From Rotaria sordida (lineage: Eukaryota; Rotifera; Eurotatoria; Philodinida; Philodinidae), in assembly GCA_905250125.1 (NCBI GenBank), contig CAJNOL010000383.1, positions 84,949 through 148,948 on the forward strand: a stretch of 64,000 bases of DNA, in the 5' to 3' direction. Position 1 is the stretch's first letter; every line of letters begins with the position of its first letter. Positions 1 through 11,589 of the stretch are shown piece after piece. A program made the position numbers and the translations under genes. The notes below the pieces were generated by a model. The model made no database searches. It was not told where the DNA came from and saw only the letters and a program-made list of their open reading frames with translations.

Positions 1-1139
1 TTTGGGTCTAAGTATGAAAAAGATGTAGGCTTGAAGAATAGATTTTGAGAGAAAAACTGTACTTAGTGAGACTCCATGTGACAATTTTCGATTTGTCATA
101 CAGTGTCATGCGTTAAATAATTGTCTTCTTGGTCTATTGAGCAAAGTTAGAGAAAGAAATCAGGATGATTGTCACGGAGAAAATTTATTTTTCCTCTATA
201 AAACATCATTTAATTGACAAAAAGCAAATCGAATATTCTTCTTGACATCTATATGGAATATACCGAATGACAGAATATTGAAAATAGTGGTTGTTTTCTG
301 CATTCACAGCCAATTTATAGTTGATGCTCTTTCCATCCCATCATCAATTCATCGTATTTTATTCGATCGTTTCAAATAATTTCGTATGCCTTCATTTGGT
401 CTCTTCGAAAGGACGCTCTAATGCCAACGTTATTCGTGAGTTAAATCTTCTTGAGTAACAGAGGCCGAAGAAAATATTTTATTACCTAACGATTGATTTT
501 TGTATTGCTATTAAGTATGAAGTAAAAATCTTGATTTGATTTTTTCTGTATTGTATTGGATCGTTGGTATTCCTCAAGTTTTCACTAATGAAATGATCTG
601 TACATTTATCTAATGTTAAGGAAGATGTTGTCATACTGTGTTTTTGAGCAGAAAGAAAGTTTGTGTTATGCTATAGAAACAAGCTAAATTGAAATTTATT
701 ACATAATTTTAGAATAGATTACACAGATAATTGATTCATTGAAGATTTGCATCCTACACTAATGAAATGTCTGTATATCATGAGAATTCTAGTTCTTTGT
801 ATTAAATAAGCGATACGATAGTTATGCTCATTAATATAATGCAACGAAAATACTAGCAATAGTGTCATCATTATCTTCATGGCTGACATGATTGGATAGA
901 ACGCATATTGTCAAAGGACGAGCTTCAACAGGTACGAATCCATTAGCTTGCCACAACAAAACTAATGATTAGAGGCATAAGACAAGGCATTGATCAGCAG
1001 TGATGACTGAACTTATTGTTATTTTTTGCATCTGTCATCAGTGGCAACAGTAGCTGAAAATTTATTTCATTGGCACATAAGTTCTGAGTGTTTTTTTTAG
1101 TTCAACAAGAACTCTATTTTTCAACAAAGATATGCAACA
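1..1139. other. Intergenic, no feature recognised
   Basis: AT-rich sequence with no open reading frame, splice pattern, RNA gene or clear inverted repeat that I can support. It leads into the 3' end of a degraded mariner transposase. Confidence 0.5.
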
Positions 1140-1464
1140 TCAATCAACTATATAATTGTCATTGTTTTCGACAACCTTAGCCCATCTTGCTGGCAATAGT
1201 TCAATTCCACGTTTGTAAAAACTAACCGATTGTAATTCGAAAAAGGCAGTGAAGTCAGACTTTAGCTCATCGAAGTCTTCATAGTGTTTGTTGCACAGAT
1301 GGTGATGAAGGGATCGAAACAGATGACAGTCGGATGGCGGAAGGTCCGGTATCCAAGGCTGGTGTGCAAGAACTTCCCATCCAAACTGTTCGATTTTTTG
1401 CTGAGTCAACTTTTCTACATGAGATCGACTGTTGTCATGGAGAAGGATGACGCCTTTTTGTAAA
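1140..1464 (-). pseudogene. Mariner-family transposase fragment (C-terminal part)
   Basis: The minus strand encodes the C-terminal third of a Tc1/mariner transposase. The HDNSRSHV motif near 1420-1440 corresponds to the second catalytic Asp block (usually HDNARPH). About 34 residues later PDLPPSDCHLFRSL matches the third Asp block (usually SPDLAPSDYHLF), giving the D..D34D layout of mariner elements. The reading frame runs to a stop at 1140-1142 after a typical C-terminal helix-rich stretch containing the motif RWAKVVENN. The N-terminal DNA-binding and first-Asp regions are not found upstream of about 1464 and no terminal inverted repeats were seen, so this is a dead, 5'-truncated copy. Family assignment is from motif recognition; loss of function is inferred from truncation. 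Confidence 0.85.
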
Positions 1465-1624
1465 GAAATTCTTACATTGTACGATCGTGTAAGAAATGAG
1501 ATTTGATTAATATTAGCTGTTCGACTTGAAGATCAAGGTATTATTTGAATTTTCTCGAATAATTATTTCTTTTCTTCTTTATGTAATAATGTATTCGAAT
1601 AAAGTGGCTAAGAAGCACCGTGAT

Positions 1625-1813
1625 TAGATATGAGCAATATGATCTCGGTTTCGTCGCGAACAGAATCAATTTTTTCTCTTGACTGGGGCTGAGATCGGGA
1701 CCGACTTTGTTTTGACCGGGATCAATTTTTTTTACATATGATGGACCGAGAGCGACACCAGGCCATTTTTGACAGGGGTCGTAACCAAAATTGGTTGGTC
1801 CCGCTCATCACTA
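1625..1813. mobile_element. Degraded hAT-like MITE (189 bp)
   Basis: The ends resemble each other in inverted orientation: TAGATATGAGC at the left, and GCTCATCACTA at the right whose complement is TAGTGATGAGC. TAG-RATG-type termini are typical of hAT elements. The flanks ACCGTGAT (1617-1624) and ATTGTGAT (1814-1821) match at 6 of 8 positions, consistent with an old 8-bp target duplication. No coding capacity. Confidence 0.5.
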
Positions 1814-1965
1814 ATTGTGATCCAGAAGTGTTAAACTTCAGCAAAATTCTTTTTGTTTTCATCTAATAGAGTTCATCGAGTTGTATAGAAAAAAATCACA
1901 TTTTCACTATTTCAAAATTCTTTTTTTTCATGAAAACAAATTGTGAACACTGTTACACACTAATG

Positions 1966-2312
1966 TCCGCTTCAAAATAAAAGACAGGTTGCCATTTTTC
2001 GAATAGCTTTTGATAGGAACCAGATAGAGAGCTACGGTTTTCACCATCCTAAAGAGCATGATCCAGACGATCGAACTCATTCCTAAACTAGAAATATGTA
2101 ATGGAAACTATGAGAATGACAAAGTTTGGGAAACGTCCAATTAGTTAACAGTACCTTTATATGATGCTGACCCCTTGGTTTTTATATGGAACTGGTGCCC
2201 AGTTCTTGGTCTTTAGAATGGTGAAAAGCGTAGCTCTCTGTCTTGTCCCTATCAAAAGTTATTCGACAAATGGGAACCTGCCTTTTATTTTGAAACGGAC
2301 ATTAGCGTCTAA
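1966..2312. mobile_element. Foldback/MITE element with about 105-bp inverted repeats
   Basis: The left arm begins at about 1966 (TAATGTCCGCTTCAAAATAA near 1971) and the right arm ends at about 2312 (TTTTGAAACGGACATTAG on the + strand). Both arms continue inward for about 105 bp, including the shared motif AGAGAGCTACG next to TTTTCACCAT, around a central spacer of about 130 bp. It encodes nothing. The target duplication was not identified, so the superfamily is unknown. Confidence 0.75.
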
Positions 2313-2315
2313 TTG

Positions 2316-3098
2316 AGGTGGTACGCGAGAAAAACGCTCGGTAGCGAATCAAATATTTAGCAAATTTTGTTTTGTTTCACTCGCCATTGTAGGCTTCATT
2401 TTCATGGTGATACCCTGATGGTGATTTGTGGCGCTACTATTTAATCTTTTCAAGAAGTTACCGTTGAACACTAGAATAGATGTTCCATAGCGAATCGTTT
2501 TGTTTATGTGAGTATCATTGAGACTCTAGTAGTCTTTGCAAACTATGTAGAGGATGCTAGGCAACGTACAGTTAATAGTGACACACTTTTTATTTCTGTT
2601 ATTTTCGTCTGTCTATGTAAAATAACGAGCAATTTTTGTAGTTATAATATTCATTGCGTTGTTTTTTTCTTTTTCTGTTTTTTCTTATGATTCTATTGGT
2701 AATGTAGGAAAACTAATCAGTGTCTTTGTTTGTCATTGCATCAGTATGCATCATTCTCATTGTATTTTGAAAAATAATAACACGATCCCACTCTTTACGT
2801 CAACGGCTCGATATAGTTTGAGTCAGTCTCTTGATTTGTAGCTTCACAAGTCAATGGGTCACGCTCGGTAGACGTTAGAAAACGTACCGGGCGTATACAC
2901 ACCGAATGTGACACATTAACCACGATGTATGTTTTAGATATATTGAAATCTACCTTACTTTTCCAAGTTTCAAGAAATTGTGGTAACTTATATTACTATT
3001 CACACATATCACCCATGGATTTTCATTTAAACCGTGAGAAACAATTATTTCGTAATCTGTTCGTATGTTGAATACAGAATATTTTTATAATTTCATAG
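2316..3098. other. Region upstream of the seven-exon gene
   Basis: No gene supported. Two 60-codon T-rich reading frames here look like chance. The first exon(s) and promoter of the gene seen from 3099 onward should lie in or before this stretch, but I could not place them. Confidence 0.4.
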
Positions 3099-4278
3099 CA
3101 CAATCAGAGAATTATTCTGCTGATGAAGTCTCAGACGAGCTGGCAAATTCGAAGGAACGAGGTAAAATGGTTTAACTATGCTAATAATCATATCTGAACT
3201 ATTATAGGAATAGATACACTAACAACGTTGATCAAAGAAACGTCTTCGAATTGTTTGCAATTGGAAACAACCATGAAAGGCATTGCTTATAGCGAGCACA
3301 TTGATAAATTGGGTGCTCATGCAAGAGGTATGAATTTTTACTGACGCTGTATATTAACTCATTTCTAGTCTGTTATTCAAAATCGATAAATCTCATTTTT
3401 ATTTTTAAAGCTATTTGCGAAACAGTCGTCCATAAAGGAACCAATGATATACCATCAATTACTGAAGGGCATCATCCGCAACTGAACACTACATGTGTTG
3501 ATCCAAACCCATCTGATTTAGGTAAGATGAAAATGAGAATTGATCTTGAGTATACAATGCTGATTTATATTTACATGTACTACAGGTTATGAAAAGTCGA
3601 GCGACGTTACCAATGACACTTCAAAGTCAGATGGTATGAAACTAGTGGATGATCAACATGAACTACTTTTAGAGGGTAAATTCATTATATTACTAGAGCT
3701 GTTCGTTCATAATTCAAACATATTATTATTCGGAAATATTTGATTGTTAGGTAGTTTCAATGGAACCAATTGCGTTGTCAACGAATCCCAATCAATCGAG
3801 TCGAATGAACTGAAAAAATTGGGAACACTTGAAGGTAAATTATACAATGCAAATATCATCTTTTTATCGAATACTTTTTGTAGATGATAACACTCGAGGC
3901 ACTGCTGTCTTGCCTAAGATAAGTAAAAGTTTTCAAAAAAAACCTAAACCGAAACAATCACCTCGAAACAAACAATATTCAAAAGGAAAATTTGAAGTTA
4001 TCAAAAGACAAAACTATATTAAGGAATTACAAAAAACAACGACTACTGAAGAAATTATTGACAAAAAAAATATCAACAGCCAACTATCGGGAGGCACTTT
4101 TAACGAAGGTATATTTGTTTGTGCGATAACTGTTGTAGAAGTCGATACAGTCAGTGTAAGAAAACCTGATGTAATAGTTTCATTTAGTTTAGATGTCCTG
4201 CAAAAAAATTGCGTCAACTTCTCTAAGCCGAATGAATCTAATCTGGCTATAAGATCTACCCATAATAATCGTAAATAG
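3099..4278 (+). CDS. Multi-exon gene of unknown function (5' end not found)
   Basis: Seven exons join in one open frame: 3099-3161, 3208-3327, 3411-3521, 3586-3675, 3751-3834, 3884-4108 and 4193-4278, ending in TAG. Every intron has GT..AG ends, is 46-83 bp long, and interrupts the codon after its first base, usually in a Gly codon. All internal exons are therefore multiples of three and could be skipped without a frameshift. The visible protein (about 258 residues) is hydrophilic and rich in Ser, Asn, Thr and Glu. A basic stretch encoded near 3930-3990 contains KKPKPKQSPR and could be a nuclear localisation signal. No known domain was recognised. The initiating exon lies upstream of 3099 and was not found. 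Exon structure is seen directly; that it is a real gene is inferred from the consistent phases. Confidence 0.6.
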
Positions 4279-4855
4279 GGTGATATTATAACTAAATGTA
4301 AAAATAACGAGTTTCCGAAGGAAATAATATCATCAAGCTACTATGATCGAGAAATATTTACATGTACGAAGTCATTGTTAATAGAAATAGCGCAAAATAA
4401 GATCAGATCAATTTACAACTCGATAGATAATCATAGTTGCCTATATGTTCGATTGTTCTGGCGCATGTTCTGTTGATCACATAGATTGACATTGCAAAGA
4501 AATTTTTCATGTGGCAAAGTGCTGAGTAACATCGCAAAAAGTATTTTATTTCTCTAATAGGAGTGATCCTTTATCCTTACTATCCTTTTATAATAAAGGA
4601 TACAGATAAATGGATCCTTTATCTTCAACAAATAAAGATAACGGATTTTGTTGTCTTTAAAAAATAAAGATAAAGGATTTTGTTATTTTAAAAAAATAAA
4701 GATAAAGGAATGAAAAAAAATTCATTATTTATTTGTTAAAGATAAAGGAATAAAGGATACTTTTACAACAAATAATGTTACGGGAGGAGTTCTTGGACGT
4801 GGAGGTGGTCTTTTTAGCTTAACTTTAAATTAAGTTTAAACTTCGTACTTCTTAA

Positions 4856-6057
4856 GCCAAAGAATCCCATTATAAGATCTTGTACGATTCTTACAAGATC
4901 ATATAGGAACTTACTATATTATCCTACATGACTATACAAGACCCCATGAAAATCGTATATGATCTTGAACAATTTTATATGCTAACCTCAAAGCCACCAT
5001 TTCTGATAAAATCGTACTGTGTGATTCTTGTATGATCTTAATGTCAGATCTTATAAGATACACATATGATTCACCAATATTTCACAATGTTGTATACATG
5101 ATTTTGGTCTAGTTTCACCTTCTATTGTCTCGTTTTCTTAAGGAAGCCTTTTATCTTTATTCACATATTTATAAAAATTATAATAACTAAACGAAAACGC
5201 AAATATGTGCTTGAAAAACATTAAAAAAAAAAGAAATTATTTTTATTGAATTTGATCGTAAAAATTATCTAAAATAAAAATAAATAATTTTAAAATAATA
5301 AAAACTTACTACGTTGAACTATTTATTAAAATGATCTAAATCCATAAAATAAATAATTCAAATTAAAAAAAAAACTTACGTTCCATTGGTCCTTAAAATG
5401 ATCTAAAATACAAAATAAATAATTTAGAATAAATAAAAAGTCACTTGCATTGAATTGATCGTTAAAGTGAACTAAAATACAAAACAAATAATTTAAATTA
5501 AAAATTACTTACGTGAAGTTAATCATTGAAATAATCTAATATAAACAAGCAAATAATTTAAAAGAAAAAAATTTACTTGCTTTGCATTGATCATTAAAAT
5601 GATCTAAAATAAACAAACAAATAATTTAAAAGAAAAAAAAGTAGTTACGTGGAAATAACCGTTATAATTTAAAATAAATAAAAACTTACTTGCGTTAAAT
5701 GGATCGTTAACCTGATCTAAAATATTAAAAAAAATAATTTAAAAGAACAGAAGATTACCTGCATTGAATCAGTGATGAATATGATCTAAAATAAAAGAAT
5801 AAATAATTTAAACAGAAGACAAACGTACTTCTCCTAAATCAAATTGATTAAATTATCTGCGCACTGATTTTTAGTAGATCAACGCCATTACATAGAAGAT
5901 GTATTTTCAACCTAGAAAAGTAGCGTCTAAGGTAGAATATATTTCATCACTTAAATATTTATTCAAAGGCACAAAACTGTCGTTATAAAAACTATTTTCA
6001 TAAGACGAACTTAAAATTATGATCTTATACGATCTTCATAAGAATTTTTCGCCTGGA
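4856..6057. mobile_element. 1.2-kb insertion flanked by TTAA, nested in the foldback element
   Basis: Bounded by TTAA at 4852-4855 and TTAA at 6058-6061, exactly where the surrounding foldback arm is split. That is what a TTAA-targeting (piggyBac-type) insertion would leave. The left end contains AATCCCATTATAAGATCTT and the right end contains GATCTTATACGATCTTCATA, a loose inverted relationship. The body holds a minisatellite of roughly 60 bp period (about 5215-5830). A related copy lies at about 47255-47805. No transposase is encoded. The piggyBac link rests only on TTAA and is tentative. Confidence 0.55.
5215..5830. repeat. Degenerate ~60-bp minisatellite
   Basis: About nine or ten imperfect units, each with a version of ATGATCTAAAATA, AAATAATTTAAA, then CTTACTTGCATTGAAT. 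Spacing is about 55-70 bp. It lies inside the TTAA-flanked insertion, and one unit is also present in the related copy near 47465-47530. Confidence 0.75.
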
Positions 6058-6782
6058 TTAACACTTAATATTAATAAAAAGGAGTTTAGCAATCGCCACT
6101 TGATTTCTTAATATTAGGTATTCAGTTAGCACTTAATTCTAAAAATTAAGCGTTAAGTAGGGTGGACAGCTCACGCTCATGAGCGCGAGCGGTTTTCCTA
6201 TCTCGAACAGGAGAGGTATTTTGAGTTTGATTTTTTTCATCAGGGGAAGGGTTTTTTTTCACAAAATAATGATTTTTTTATAAAGTTTGACCAAAGGTAA
6301 TTGTGGTCGGGGAATCTGAATCTGTAATCAGTTTTTCGAAATTTTGAGTTTGATTTCTTAAAAACTTTTTACGACAAAAGTTTTTAAAAAAATCGAACTC
6401 AAAATACTTCTATTGGAGACAGACAAACCGCTTACGCTTATGAGCGTGAGCTGTCCACCCTACTTAACGCTTAATTTTTAGAATTAAATGTTAACTTAAT
6501 ATTTAATATTAAGAAATCAAGTGGTGATCGCTAAACTCTTTTTTATTAACATTAAGTATTAAGTAAGAAGTTTAGACTTAATTTAAAGGTAAATTAAAAA
6601 GATCACTCCTACGTCCAAGAACTTCTCCAGTCATATTATCTCTTGTAAAAGTATTCTTTATTCCTTTATTTTATCTTTATTTTTTAAAGGTAAATAAATC
6701 CTTTATCTTTAATAAATAAATGATAATTTCTTTTGTCATTTCTTTATCTGTATTTTATAAAGTAATTCTAAAGGACCACCCG

Positions 6783-8100
6783 TATTCTCCAAGCCACAAT
6801 GGTTTGCTCTGGATAGATCATTCGCATGCTCGATGAAAGGAATGATAGAAGGATCGAGTATTTGTATGTCGATGATTATCAATAGGATTGTGTATTGGTC
6901 CGACCTCATTAGATTATCACTAATGTTTTTTTTCTATTTTCACAACAATGTAAAATCGCTTGATAAAAATTTTAAAAATGCAAATACGGTTGTCAATAGG
7001 TAAATAAATTACAAAGTTTCAAAATACTAATCTAGTAATCCCTAGTCATTTTGAACTATTTCTGATCTTAGACTTATCATATGTTATAATTCTAGAAAGC
7101 CTTTCGAATCTGTTACAGATCAAGATCCAAAAATATAGGCTTCGATTATACTACCTATAGCATTGATAATATTAGTATACTTTCTTTCACGTACCAAATT
7201 TAACTTAACTAATTCATTGTTCATAGTGAGTTTAACGAGATAAGATGGTTTTTCTTCTACAATTCATTTTTCTTCTTCTTTTCAAACATATCTGATGGAA
7301 AATTATTGTGAAACACAGTTGACAATCGTTTTGTATTATAAAGCGAGAAACTTGGACCTATCTCGTTCCTCTACACAGACCGTGACAAACATGTCAATAT
7401 GTTTTTTTTTGGGCAATGCAATTTTGTATCATAGAATAAAGATAAAAATGAATAGAAAATTTATCCCAATGGATAAATAAATATTTCATAAGATAATTCC
7501 TTAATAATAAATCCAAAAAAGTATTTCAACATGTTTGTCACGATCTGTGACGCACGAATCTATTTTTGTGACATGTCAGAGGGGTAACTTCAGCAAAAGA
7601 TCCCTAAAAACATTCTACGATTTGAGCTTCATGACCGCTCTGAATGTCTGTTTTCATTTGTGACGGTTTAGAGAAGCAATACACACGCTAAGATACTGGT
7701 TTGTTTGAACTTGAGAGCAATCCTAATATATGTAGACAGAGCCTTTATGTATAATTAAAACGACTCCGTCTTATTATACATTTTAATTCCGTAGAGATTA
7801 AACTTAAAGCTTTTTAAAGAATATGATCATTGTAAGATACACATCTAAGCCGAAAATTCGTTTCAACTTTTCGATCGCATTCAATTATTCCACTGTTTCA
7901 GTTTTTCGCTTCATACCTATCCCGTGCAACACACTATTTCGATTTTCTTCCATGTAGTTTTATTTCCTTAACAAAAACCATGTACGAGACTCCCTAGTAT
8001 TTTGATATATTAGAGCACGTTGATTAGTAGATAGATAACTCGGATCATAAACTAAAAAAGTCACCTCGACTTTTTGATATTTAAAGTATTGATTGAATAG
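6783..8100. other. Non-coding stretch upstream of the HIT-like gene
   Basis: Apart from the small inverted-repeat element at 7374-7550 nothing is supported. Since the first visible exon of the next gene starts at a splice acceptor (8100), its 5' exon and promoter should lie here, unresolved. Confidence 0.4.
7374..7550. mobile_element. Short MITE with inverted repeats
   Basis: CACAGACCGTGACAAACATG at the left is matched by the complement of CATGTTTGTCACGATCTGTG at the right (one mismatch). AT-rich similarity continues inward for a further 20 or so bases. About 177 bp, non-coding. No clear target duplication. Confidence 0.6.
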
Positions 8101-10193
8101 GACCAGAACTGTTCAATAAAACGAAAATCTTCAACTTCTCTACTGAATCGCGTCGAGCATTGGCTAAGAGTCTACGAAACGAAGCACGCAGCCTGCTCAA
8201 AAATCTTCAAACAACATTCGGCAAAAAATTCAACGGTGCCTATCAATTATTACTGATTCGCATACCTCATACAAGAAAACGTTCATTATTATTTCGCTTG
8301 ATTCTTCGCGTCAATAATGATAGCTGGCGCATAAAGTATTCTAACAAGTGTTCAAAACCGGTTGTTTATGCATTTATCAATCGAGTCGAAGCAGAGTCAA
8401 GAGATCAAGACTCTCACTTTCGCTATACATCCTCTGAAGAAGAGAATAGTCGTGAAGAACTGTGGAAATGTGAAAAGACAGTTGCTGTTGGGACAAGACA
8501 TGAGAAACCATGTGGATTCTTTGTACTGAATAATTGTGTTCACAGAGGCAGGCGTTTCTTTGCTGCTGGACGAGGCAACCAACTTCCAATTGTAACAGTA
8601 AATCCTGTTTATCATACCAATAATAAAAATTGGGTAAAAGCTAAGGCCGCCTGGAAAGCTGTCATCGACACGATTAATCATCTAAAACAAAAACTTAGCA
8701 TACAATCGTTTCCAATGTCTCGATTATACATTAACTTTGGTCGTTGGCATTCTCAAGTCGAAACAACGAATTATCTCACTCAAGAAGGTGGTCATGCTCA
8801 TATAAACATTGTGCTTACCAGGAAAACTATCGACGCATGTAAAAGGTAATTACATGAGCAATTTGTCTTCTTATAAAATATACTGTTTATAATATTTCAA
8901 ACGATGAAGAAACGAGTAGAGGTATCCCTCAGTTATATTGATCACATGTCAATCATATACACAGTCAAAGAATGGTAGATGCATACGGCAGCAAAAATAA
9001 GGCACTGAGTTTTATCATGAATTCCTGATGCGCGTAAAAGAAAACCTAGAAAAAAAAGGCGATTTTCATGTAATATTTCTAAAAAAAAGAATATTTATAC
9101 ATTCGCTGAATCAAGTACATATTCGTACAAAGTTTAATTCGAGTTAAGTATTTTGTCACTAAATCTTAGAAAACCATCAGGAAGCTCTTGAATAGGTGAA
9201 TTTCTTTGAAAAAGTAAGACATTACTAGCTGGAAATATTTCTGCATTCATACATAGCTATCTAGTGAAACACCTCAAATCTTAAAAATATGCTGGAACAT
9301 GTTTCAGATAGCATCTGAAAAATATCTTGCAAAATGTAATTGTAAAAATAACTTTGTAGGTGAATATCATTTAACAGGTCATAAAAGTATGTTCCGTCTA
9401 AGATCATTAAAAAGAACATGTATCTTTGAATCGGTTAAAATCTGATGAGTTTGAATAAAAATTCCAAAAATCCTTGTAAAAGACTAGCATAGGTACAGAC
9501 CAGAGATGGAAACCAGTCTGATGTTTTGACGATCTGTGCCAGTAAAGATTAGTACACCGGCACACCAGCCGGTCTAAAATCCGTATTGGCACCAGTATTG
9601 GTTCTACCTCTAGTACAGAAAATGCCTCGATGTCAGTCTAAAAATTGATTTTTTCGTAAAAGACAAGGTATACTCTGAAAGAAAAGACTATAGCAGACCA
9701 TTCTGTAGGATAGTATCAATTTTGAGCATTTTACAAAAAAGATCTCTTCATTCAAGCATGGCAGCTTTGCTTAAAACTCAGTATAGTATATGTCAATAGT
9801 TTTATGAAAGCAATTTGAAAATCTATATTCCTCTCTATCAATGGATGCTAGATTATTTTTTTGACAGTTTGACGTTAGAATTGTTTTCTTCTATTTTAAA
9901 GCAACAACGATTTGAAGTTCTTATCAACATGCACTATTCGTCCTCCGAATCATCGTCTGTGGGATGCTGAAAATCTAATGAAAACTCTGAAAAAATCACG
10001 ATTTGACAAAAAATCCAAGAAAGATGGCATGCTTGACATGATGTATCCTGCGACTGGTCAACTTTGTTACGACCCAAGAAATGATCATCTGGATATGCAA
10101 TTATCGCGTCGTATCAGTCGTCGTCGAAAACTTCAATGTCAACTTACTGAAGAAAAGTTTAAATATTTCGAAGCCGGTGAAACAGTATCCTAA
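8101..10193 (+). CDS. HIT-like domain protein, 5' end missing
   Basis: Two exons, 8101-8845 and 9902-10193, join in frame across a 1.06-kb GT..AG intron; the first exon itself begins at a splice acceptor (AG at 8099-8100), so at least one upstream exon is missing. The visible 345 residues contain a pattern like the histidine-triad fold: a strand LPIVTVNPVYH, a long helix with WKAVIDTINHLKQKL, a strand SRLYINFGRW, then GGHAHINIVLT. In HIT hydrolases the last motif is His-x-His-x-His with the middle His acting as nucleotidyl nucleophile. Here the first two His are present and the third is Asn. The C-terminal exon is basic and ends after AGETVS. An HUH-type His-x-His motif is the main alternative reading. 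No substrate can be named. The intron carries a hAT-like MITE. Confidence 0.55.
9501..9612. mobile_element. hAT-like MITE (112 bp) in an intron
   Basis: Starts CAGAGATGGAAACCAG and ends TTGGTTCTACCTCTA, inverted relatives of each other and typical hAT-type ends. Flanks GTACAGAC (9493-9500) and GTACAGAA (9613-9620) match at 7 of 8 positions, an 8-bp target duplication. It lies in the long intron of the HIT-like gene. Non-coding. Confidence 0.8.
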
Positions 10194-11285
10194 TTTATGT
10201 ATTTTGTAGAATTGATGGCGCTACCTATCCAAATAGACAATTTTTTTTTCTAATCCAGATTCTTTTCTCGGTGAAAAGCTATTTTTACAGCTTCTACTCA
10301 TGTTTCTCTCTGCTTCAATTCTGTCATATCTGTCATGTTTGTGGCGTTCCTTCTTGCTCCTCATTCTATTCAAGAAACTGTACTAACTGCTTTAAATAGT
10401 CTTTGTTATCTTTCAAAACTTAAAATTCTACTTAGTTCACCTCTTCTACAACATTATATTCTGATGTTCAAACATGTACGCATTTTTTTTTGTGGTCCTA
10501 CAACAGCTTTATTTGTATTAATGCTTCTTCTCTCATTTTTTAATCTTCTCTGGATATTTCAAATATCTTAGCCATACTCAAAAGTTATCAAAAATAAAAA
10601 AAACACCTATCTAAAGCGAGCGTACTTCTGCAACAGACTGCATGAAATAAAACCATGGCACAAGATATTGAAATGGGAATTCTTGTTAAAATCAAGCATG
10701 CTGTCATGGAGAACTCTTCTGAAATGATATTCACATAAGATTTTGTTGTCTATTTCTACATATCTTTTTACATGATGTTGAAAATCTTTTTAAATTTTAA
10801 CTAGGAAACAAACTACATCTTTTGATGATAAAATCTATTTGTTGTTCACATCAGTTTGTTTGGATTTTTTAAAACTCATTAACAATTCAAGTTGATTGAT
10901 GTTTATAAAGTCATACTAGTGAACTGAAAGTTTTAAGACAAAATGTTTGTTTATTTTCGGTTCCGTTAAAAGTGTTCAATGAGTCAAAAACTATGGTTTT
11001 GTGCTCGTTCTGAATATAGGTTTAGACTTTTTGTCTCAGTTATTGTTCGAGTCTATTGAGATGATCTTTGAAAGGCCTACAAAAATAGTTTGGACAAAAA
11101 ACTTGTGCGTACTTTTTTTTGTAATTTCACTATTACAACTCGAAAATACAAGTTGACACCTTTATTAATTTATCAACTTGTACAGCAGAAGCTTCTTTAC
11201 AAAATATACTATTTTGAAATACTTTTTTGTCTTTTAGCAAGGCATTTGTTTTTTGAAAAATCGACTTTTTGACCAAAAAGTGTTT
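10194..11285. other. Gap after the HIT-like gene
   Basis: No supported gene. A 78-codon hydrophobic frame on the + strand (10335-10571) lacks typical codon use and flanking signals and is treated as chance. Confidence 0.5.
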
Positions 11286-11293
11286 TGCACACT

Positions 11294-11581
11294 TAAGGAT
11301 GTGCAGTTTCGGTGAAAACAGTGAATTACTGACAGTGACACACTGACACTGAGCGTACTGTCTACAGTGACCGCACTGTCTGCAGTGACACACTGACACT
11401 GACGTCAGTGTCAGCATGTCACTGCGGTCAGAGCGGTCCGTGTCAATGTATTACTGCAGTGAGTGCGGTCAGTGTCAGTGTGTCACTGCAGACAGTGCGC
11501 TCAGTGTCAGTGTCGTCAGCGTACCGGTGAACGCCAGTGTGATTTTATCGGTGGTCAGTATACTGAAACTGCACATCCCTA
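11294..11581. mobile_element. hAT-like MITE with CAGTGTCA internal repeats, copy 1
   Basis: A 288-bp element with ends TAAGGATGTGCAG and CTGCACATCCCTA. Flanks TGCACACT (11286-11293) and TGCACAGT (11582-11589) form an 8-bp duplication with one mismatch. The interior consists of short alternating forms of CAGTGTCAGTG and its complement, with CTGCAGACAGTGCG units around a palindrome at about 11400 (GACGTCAGTGTC). It is far richer in G+C than its surroundings. A second copy lies at 42975-43355. Non-coding; reading frames on both strands are by-products of the repeats. Confidence 0.9.
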
Positions 11582-11589
11582 TGCACAGT

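Larger units (their letters stand above)
4560..6782. mobile_element. Long foldback element interrupted by a nested insertion
   Basis: Left-arm sequence at 4560-4855 plus 6062 to about 6230 matches, in reverse complement, the right arm at about 6400-6782. Shared blocks include GAGTTCTTGGACGT near 4790 against ACGTCCAAGAACTTCTC near 6610, and AGCGTTAAGTAGGGTGGACA near 6152 against its complement near 6455. Termini are GGAGTGATCCTTTA (left) and TAAAGGACCACCCG (right). The right arm is continuous, but the left arm is split by the 1.2-kb insertion listed separately, so removing that insert gives about 1.0 kb with arms of about 380-470 bp. The centre (about 6230-6400) is a small loop. Non-coding; superfamily unknown. 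Confidence 0.75.
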
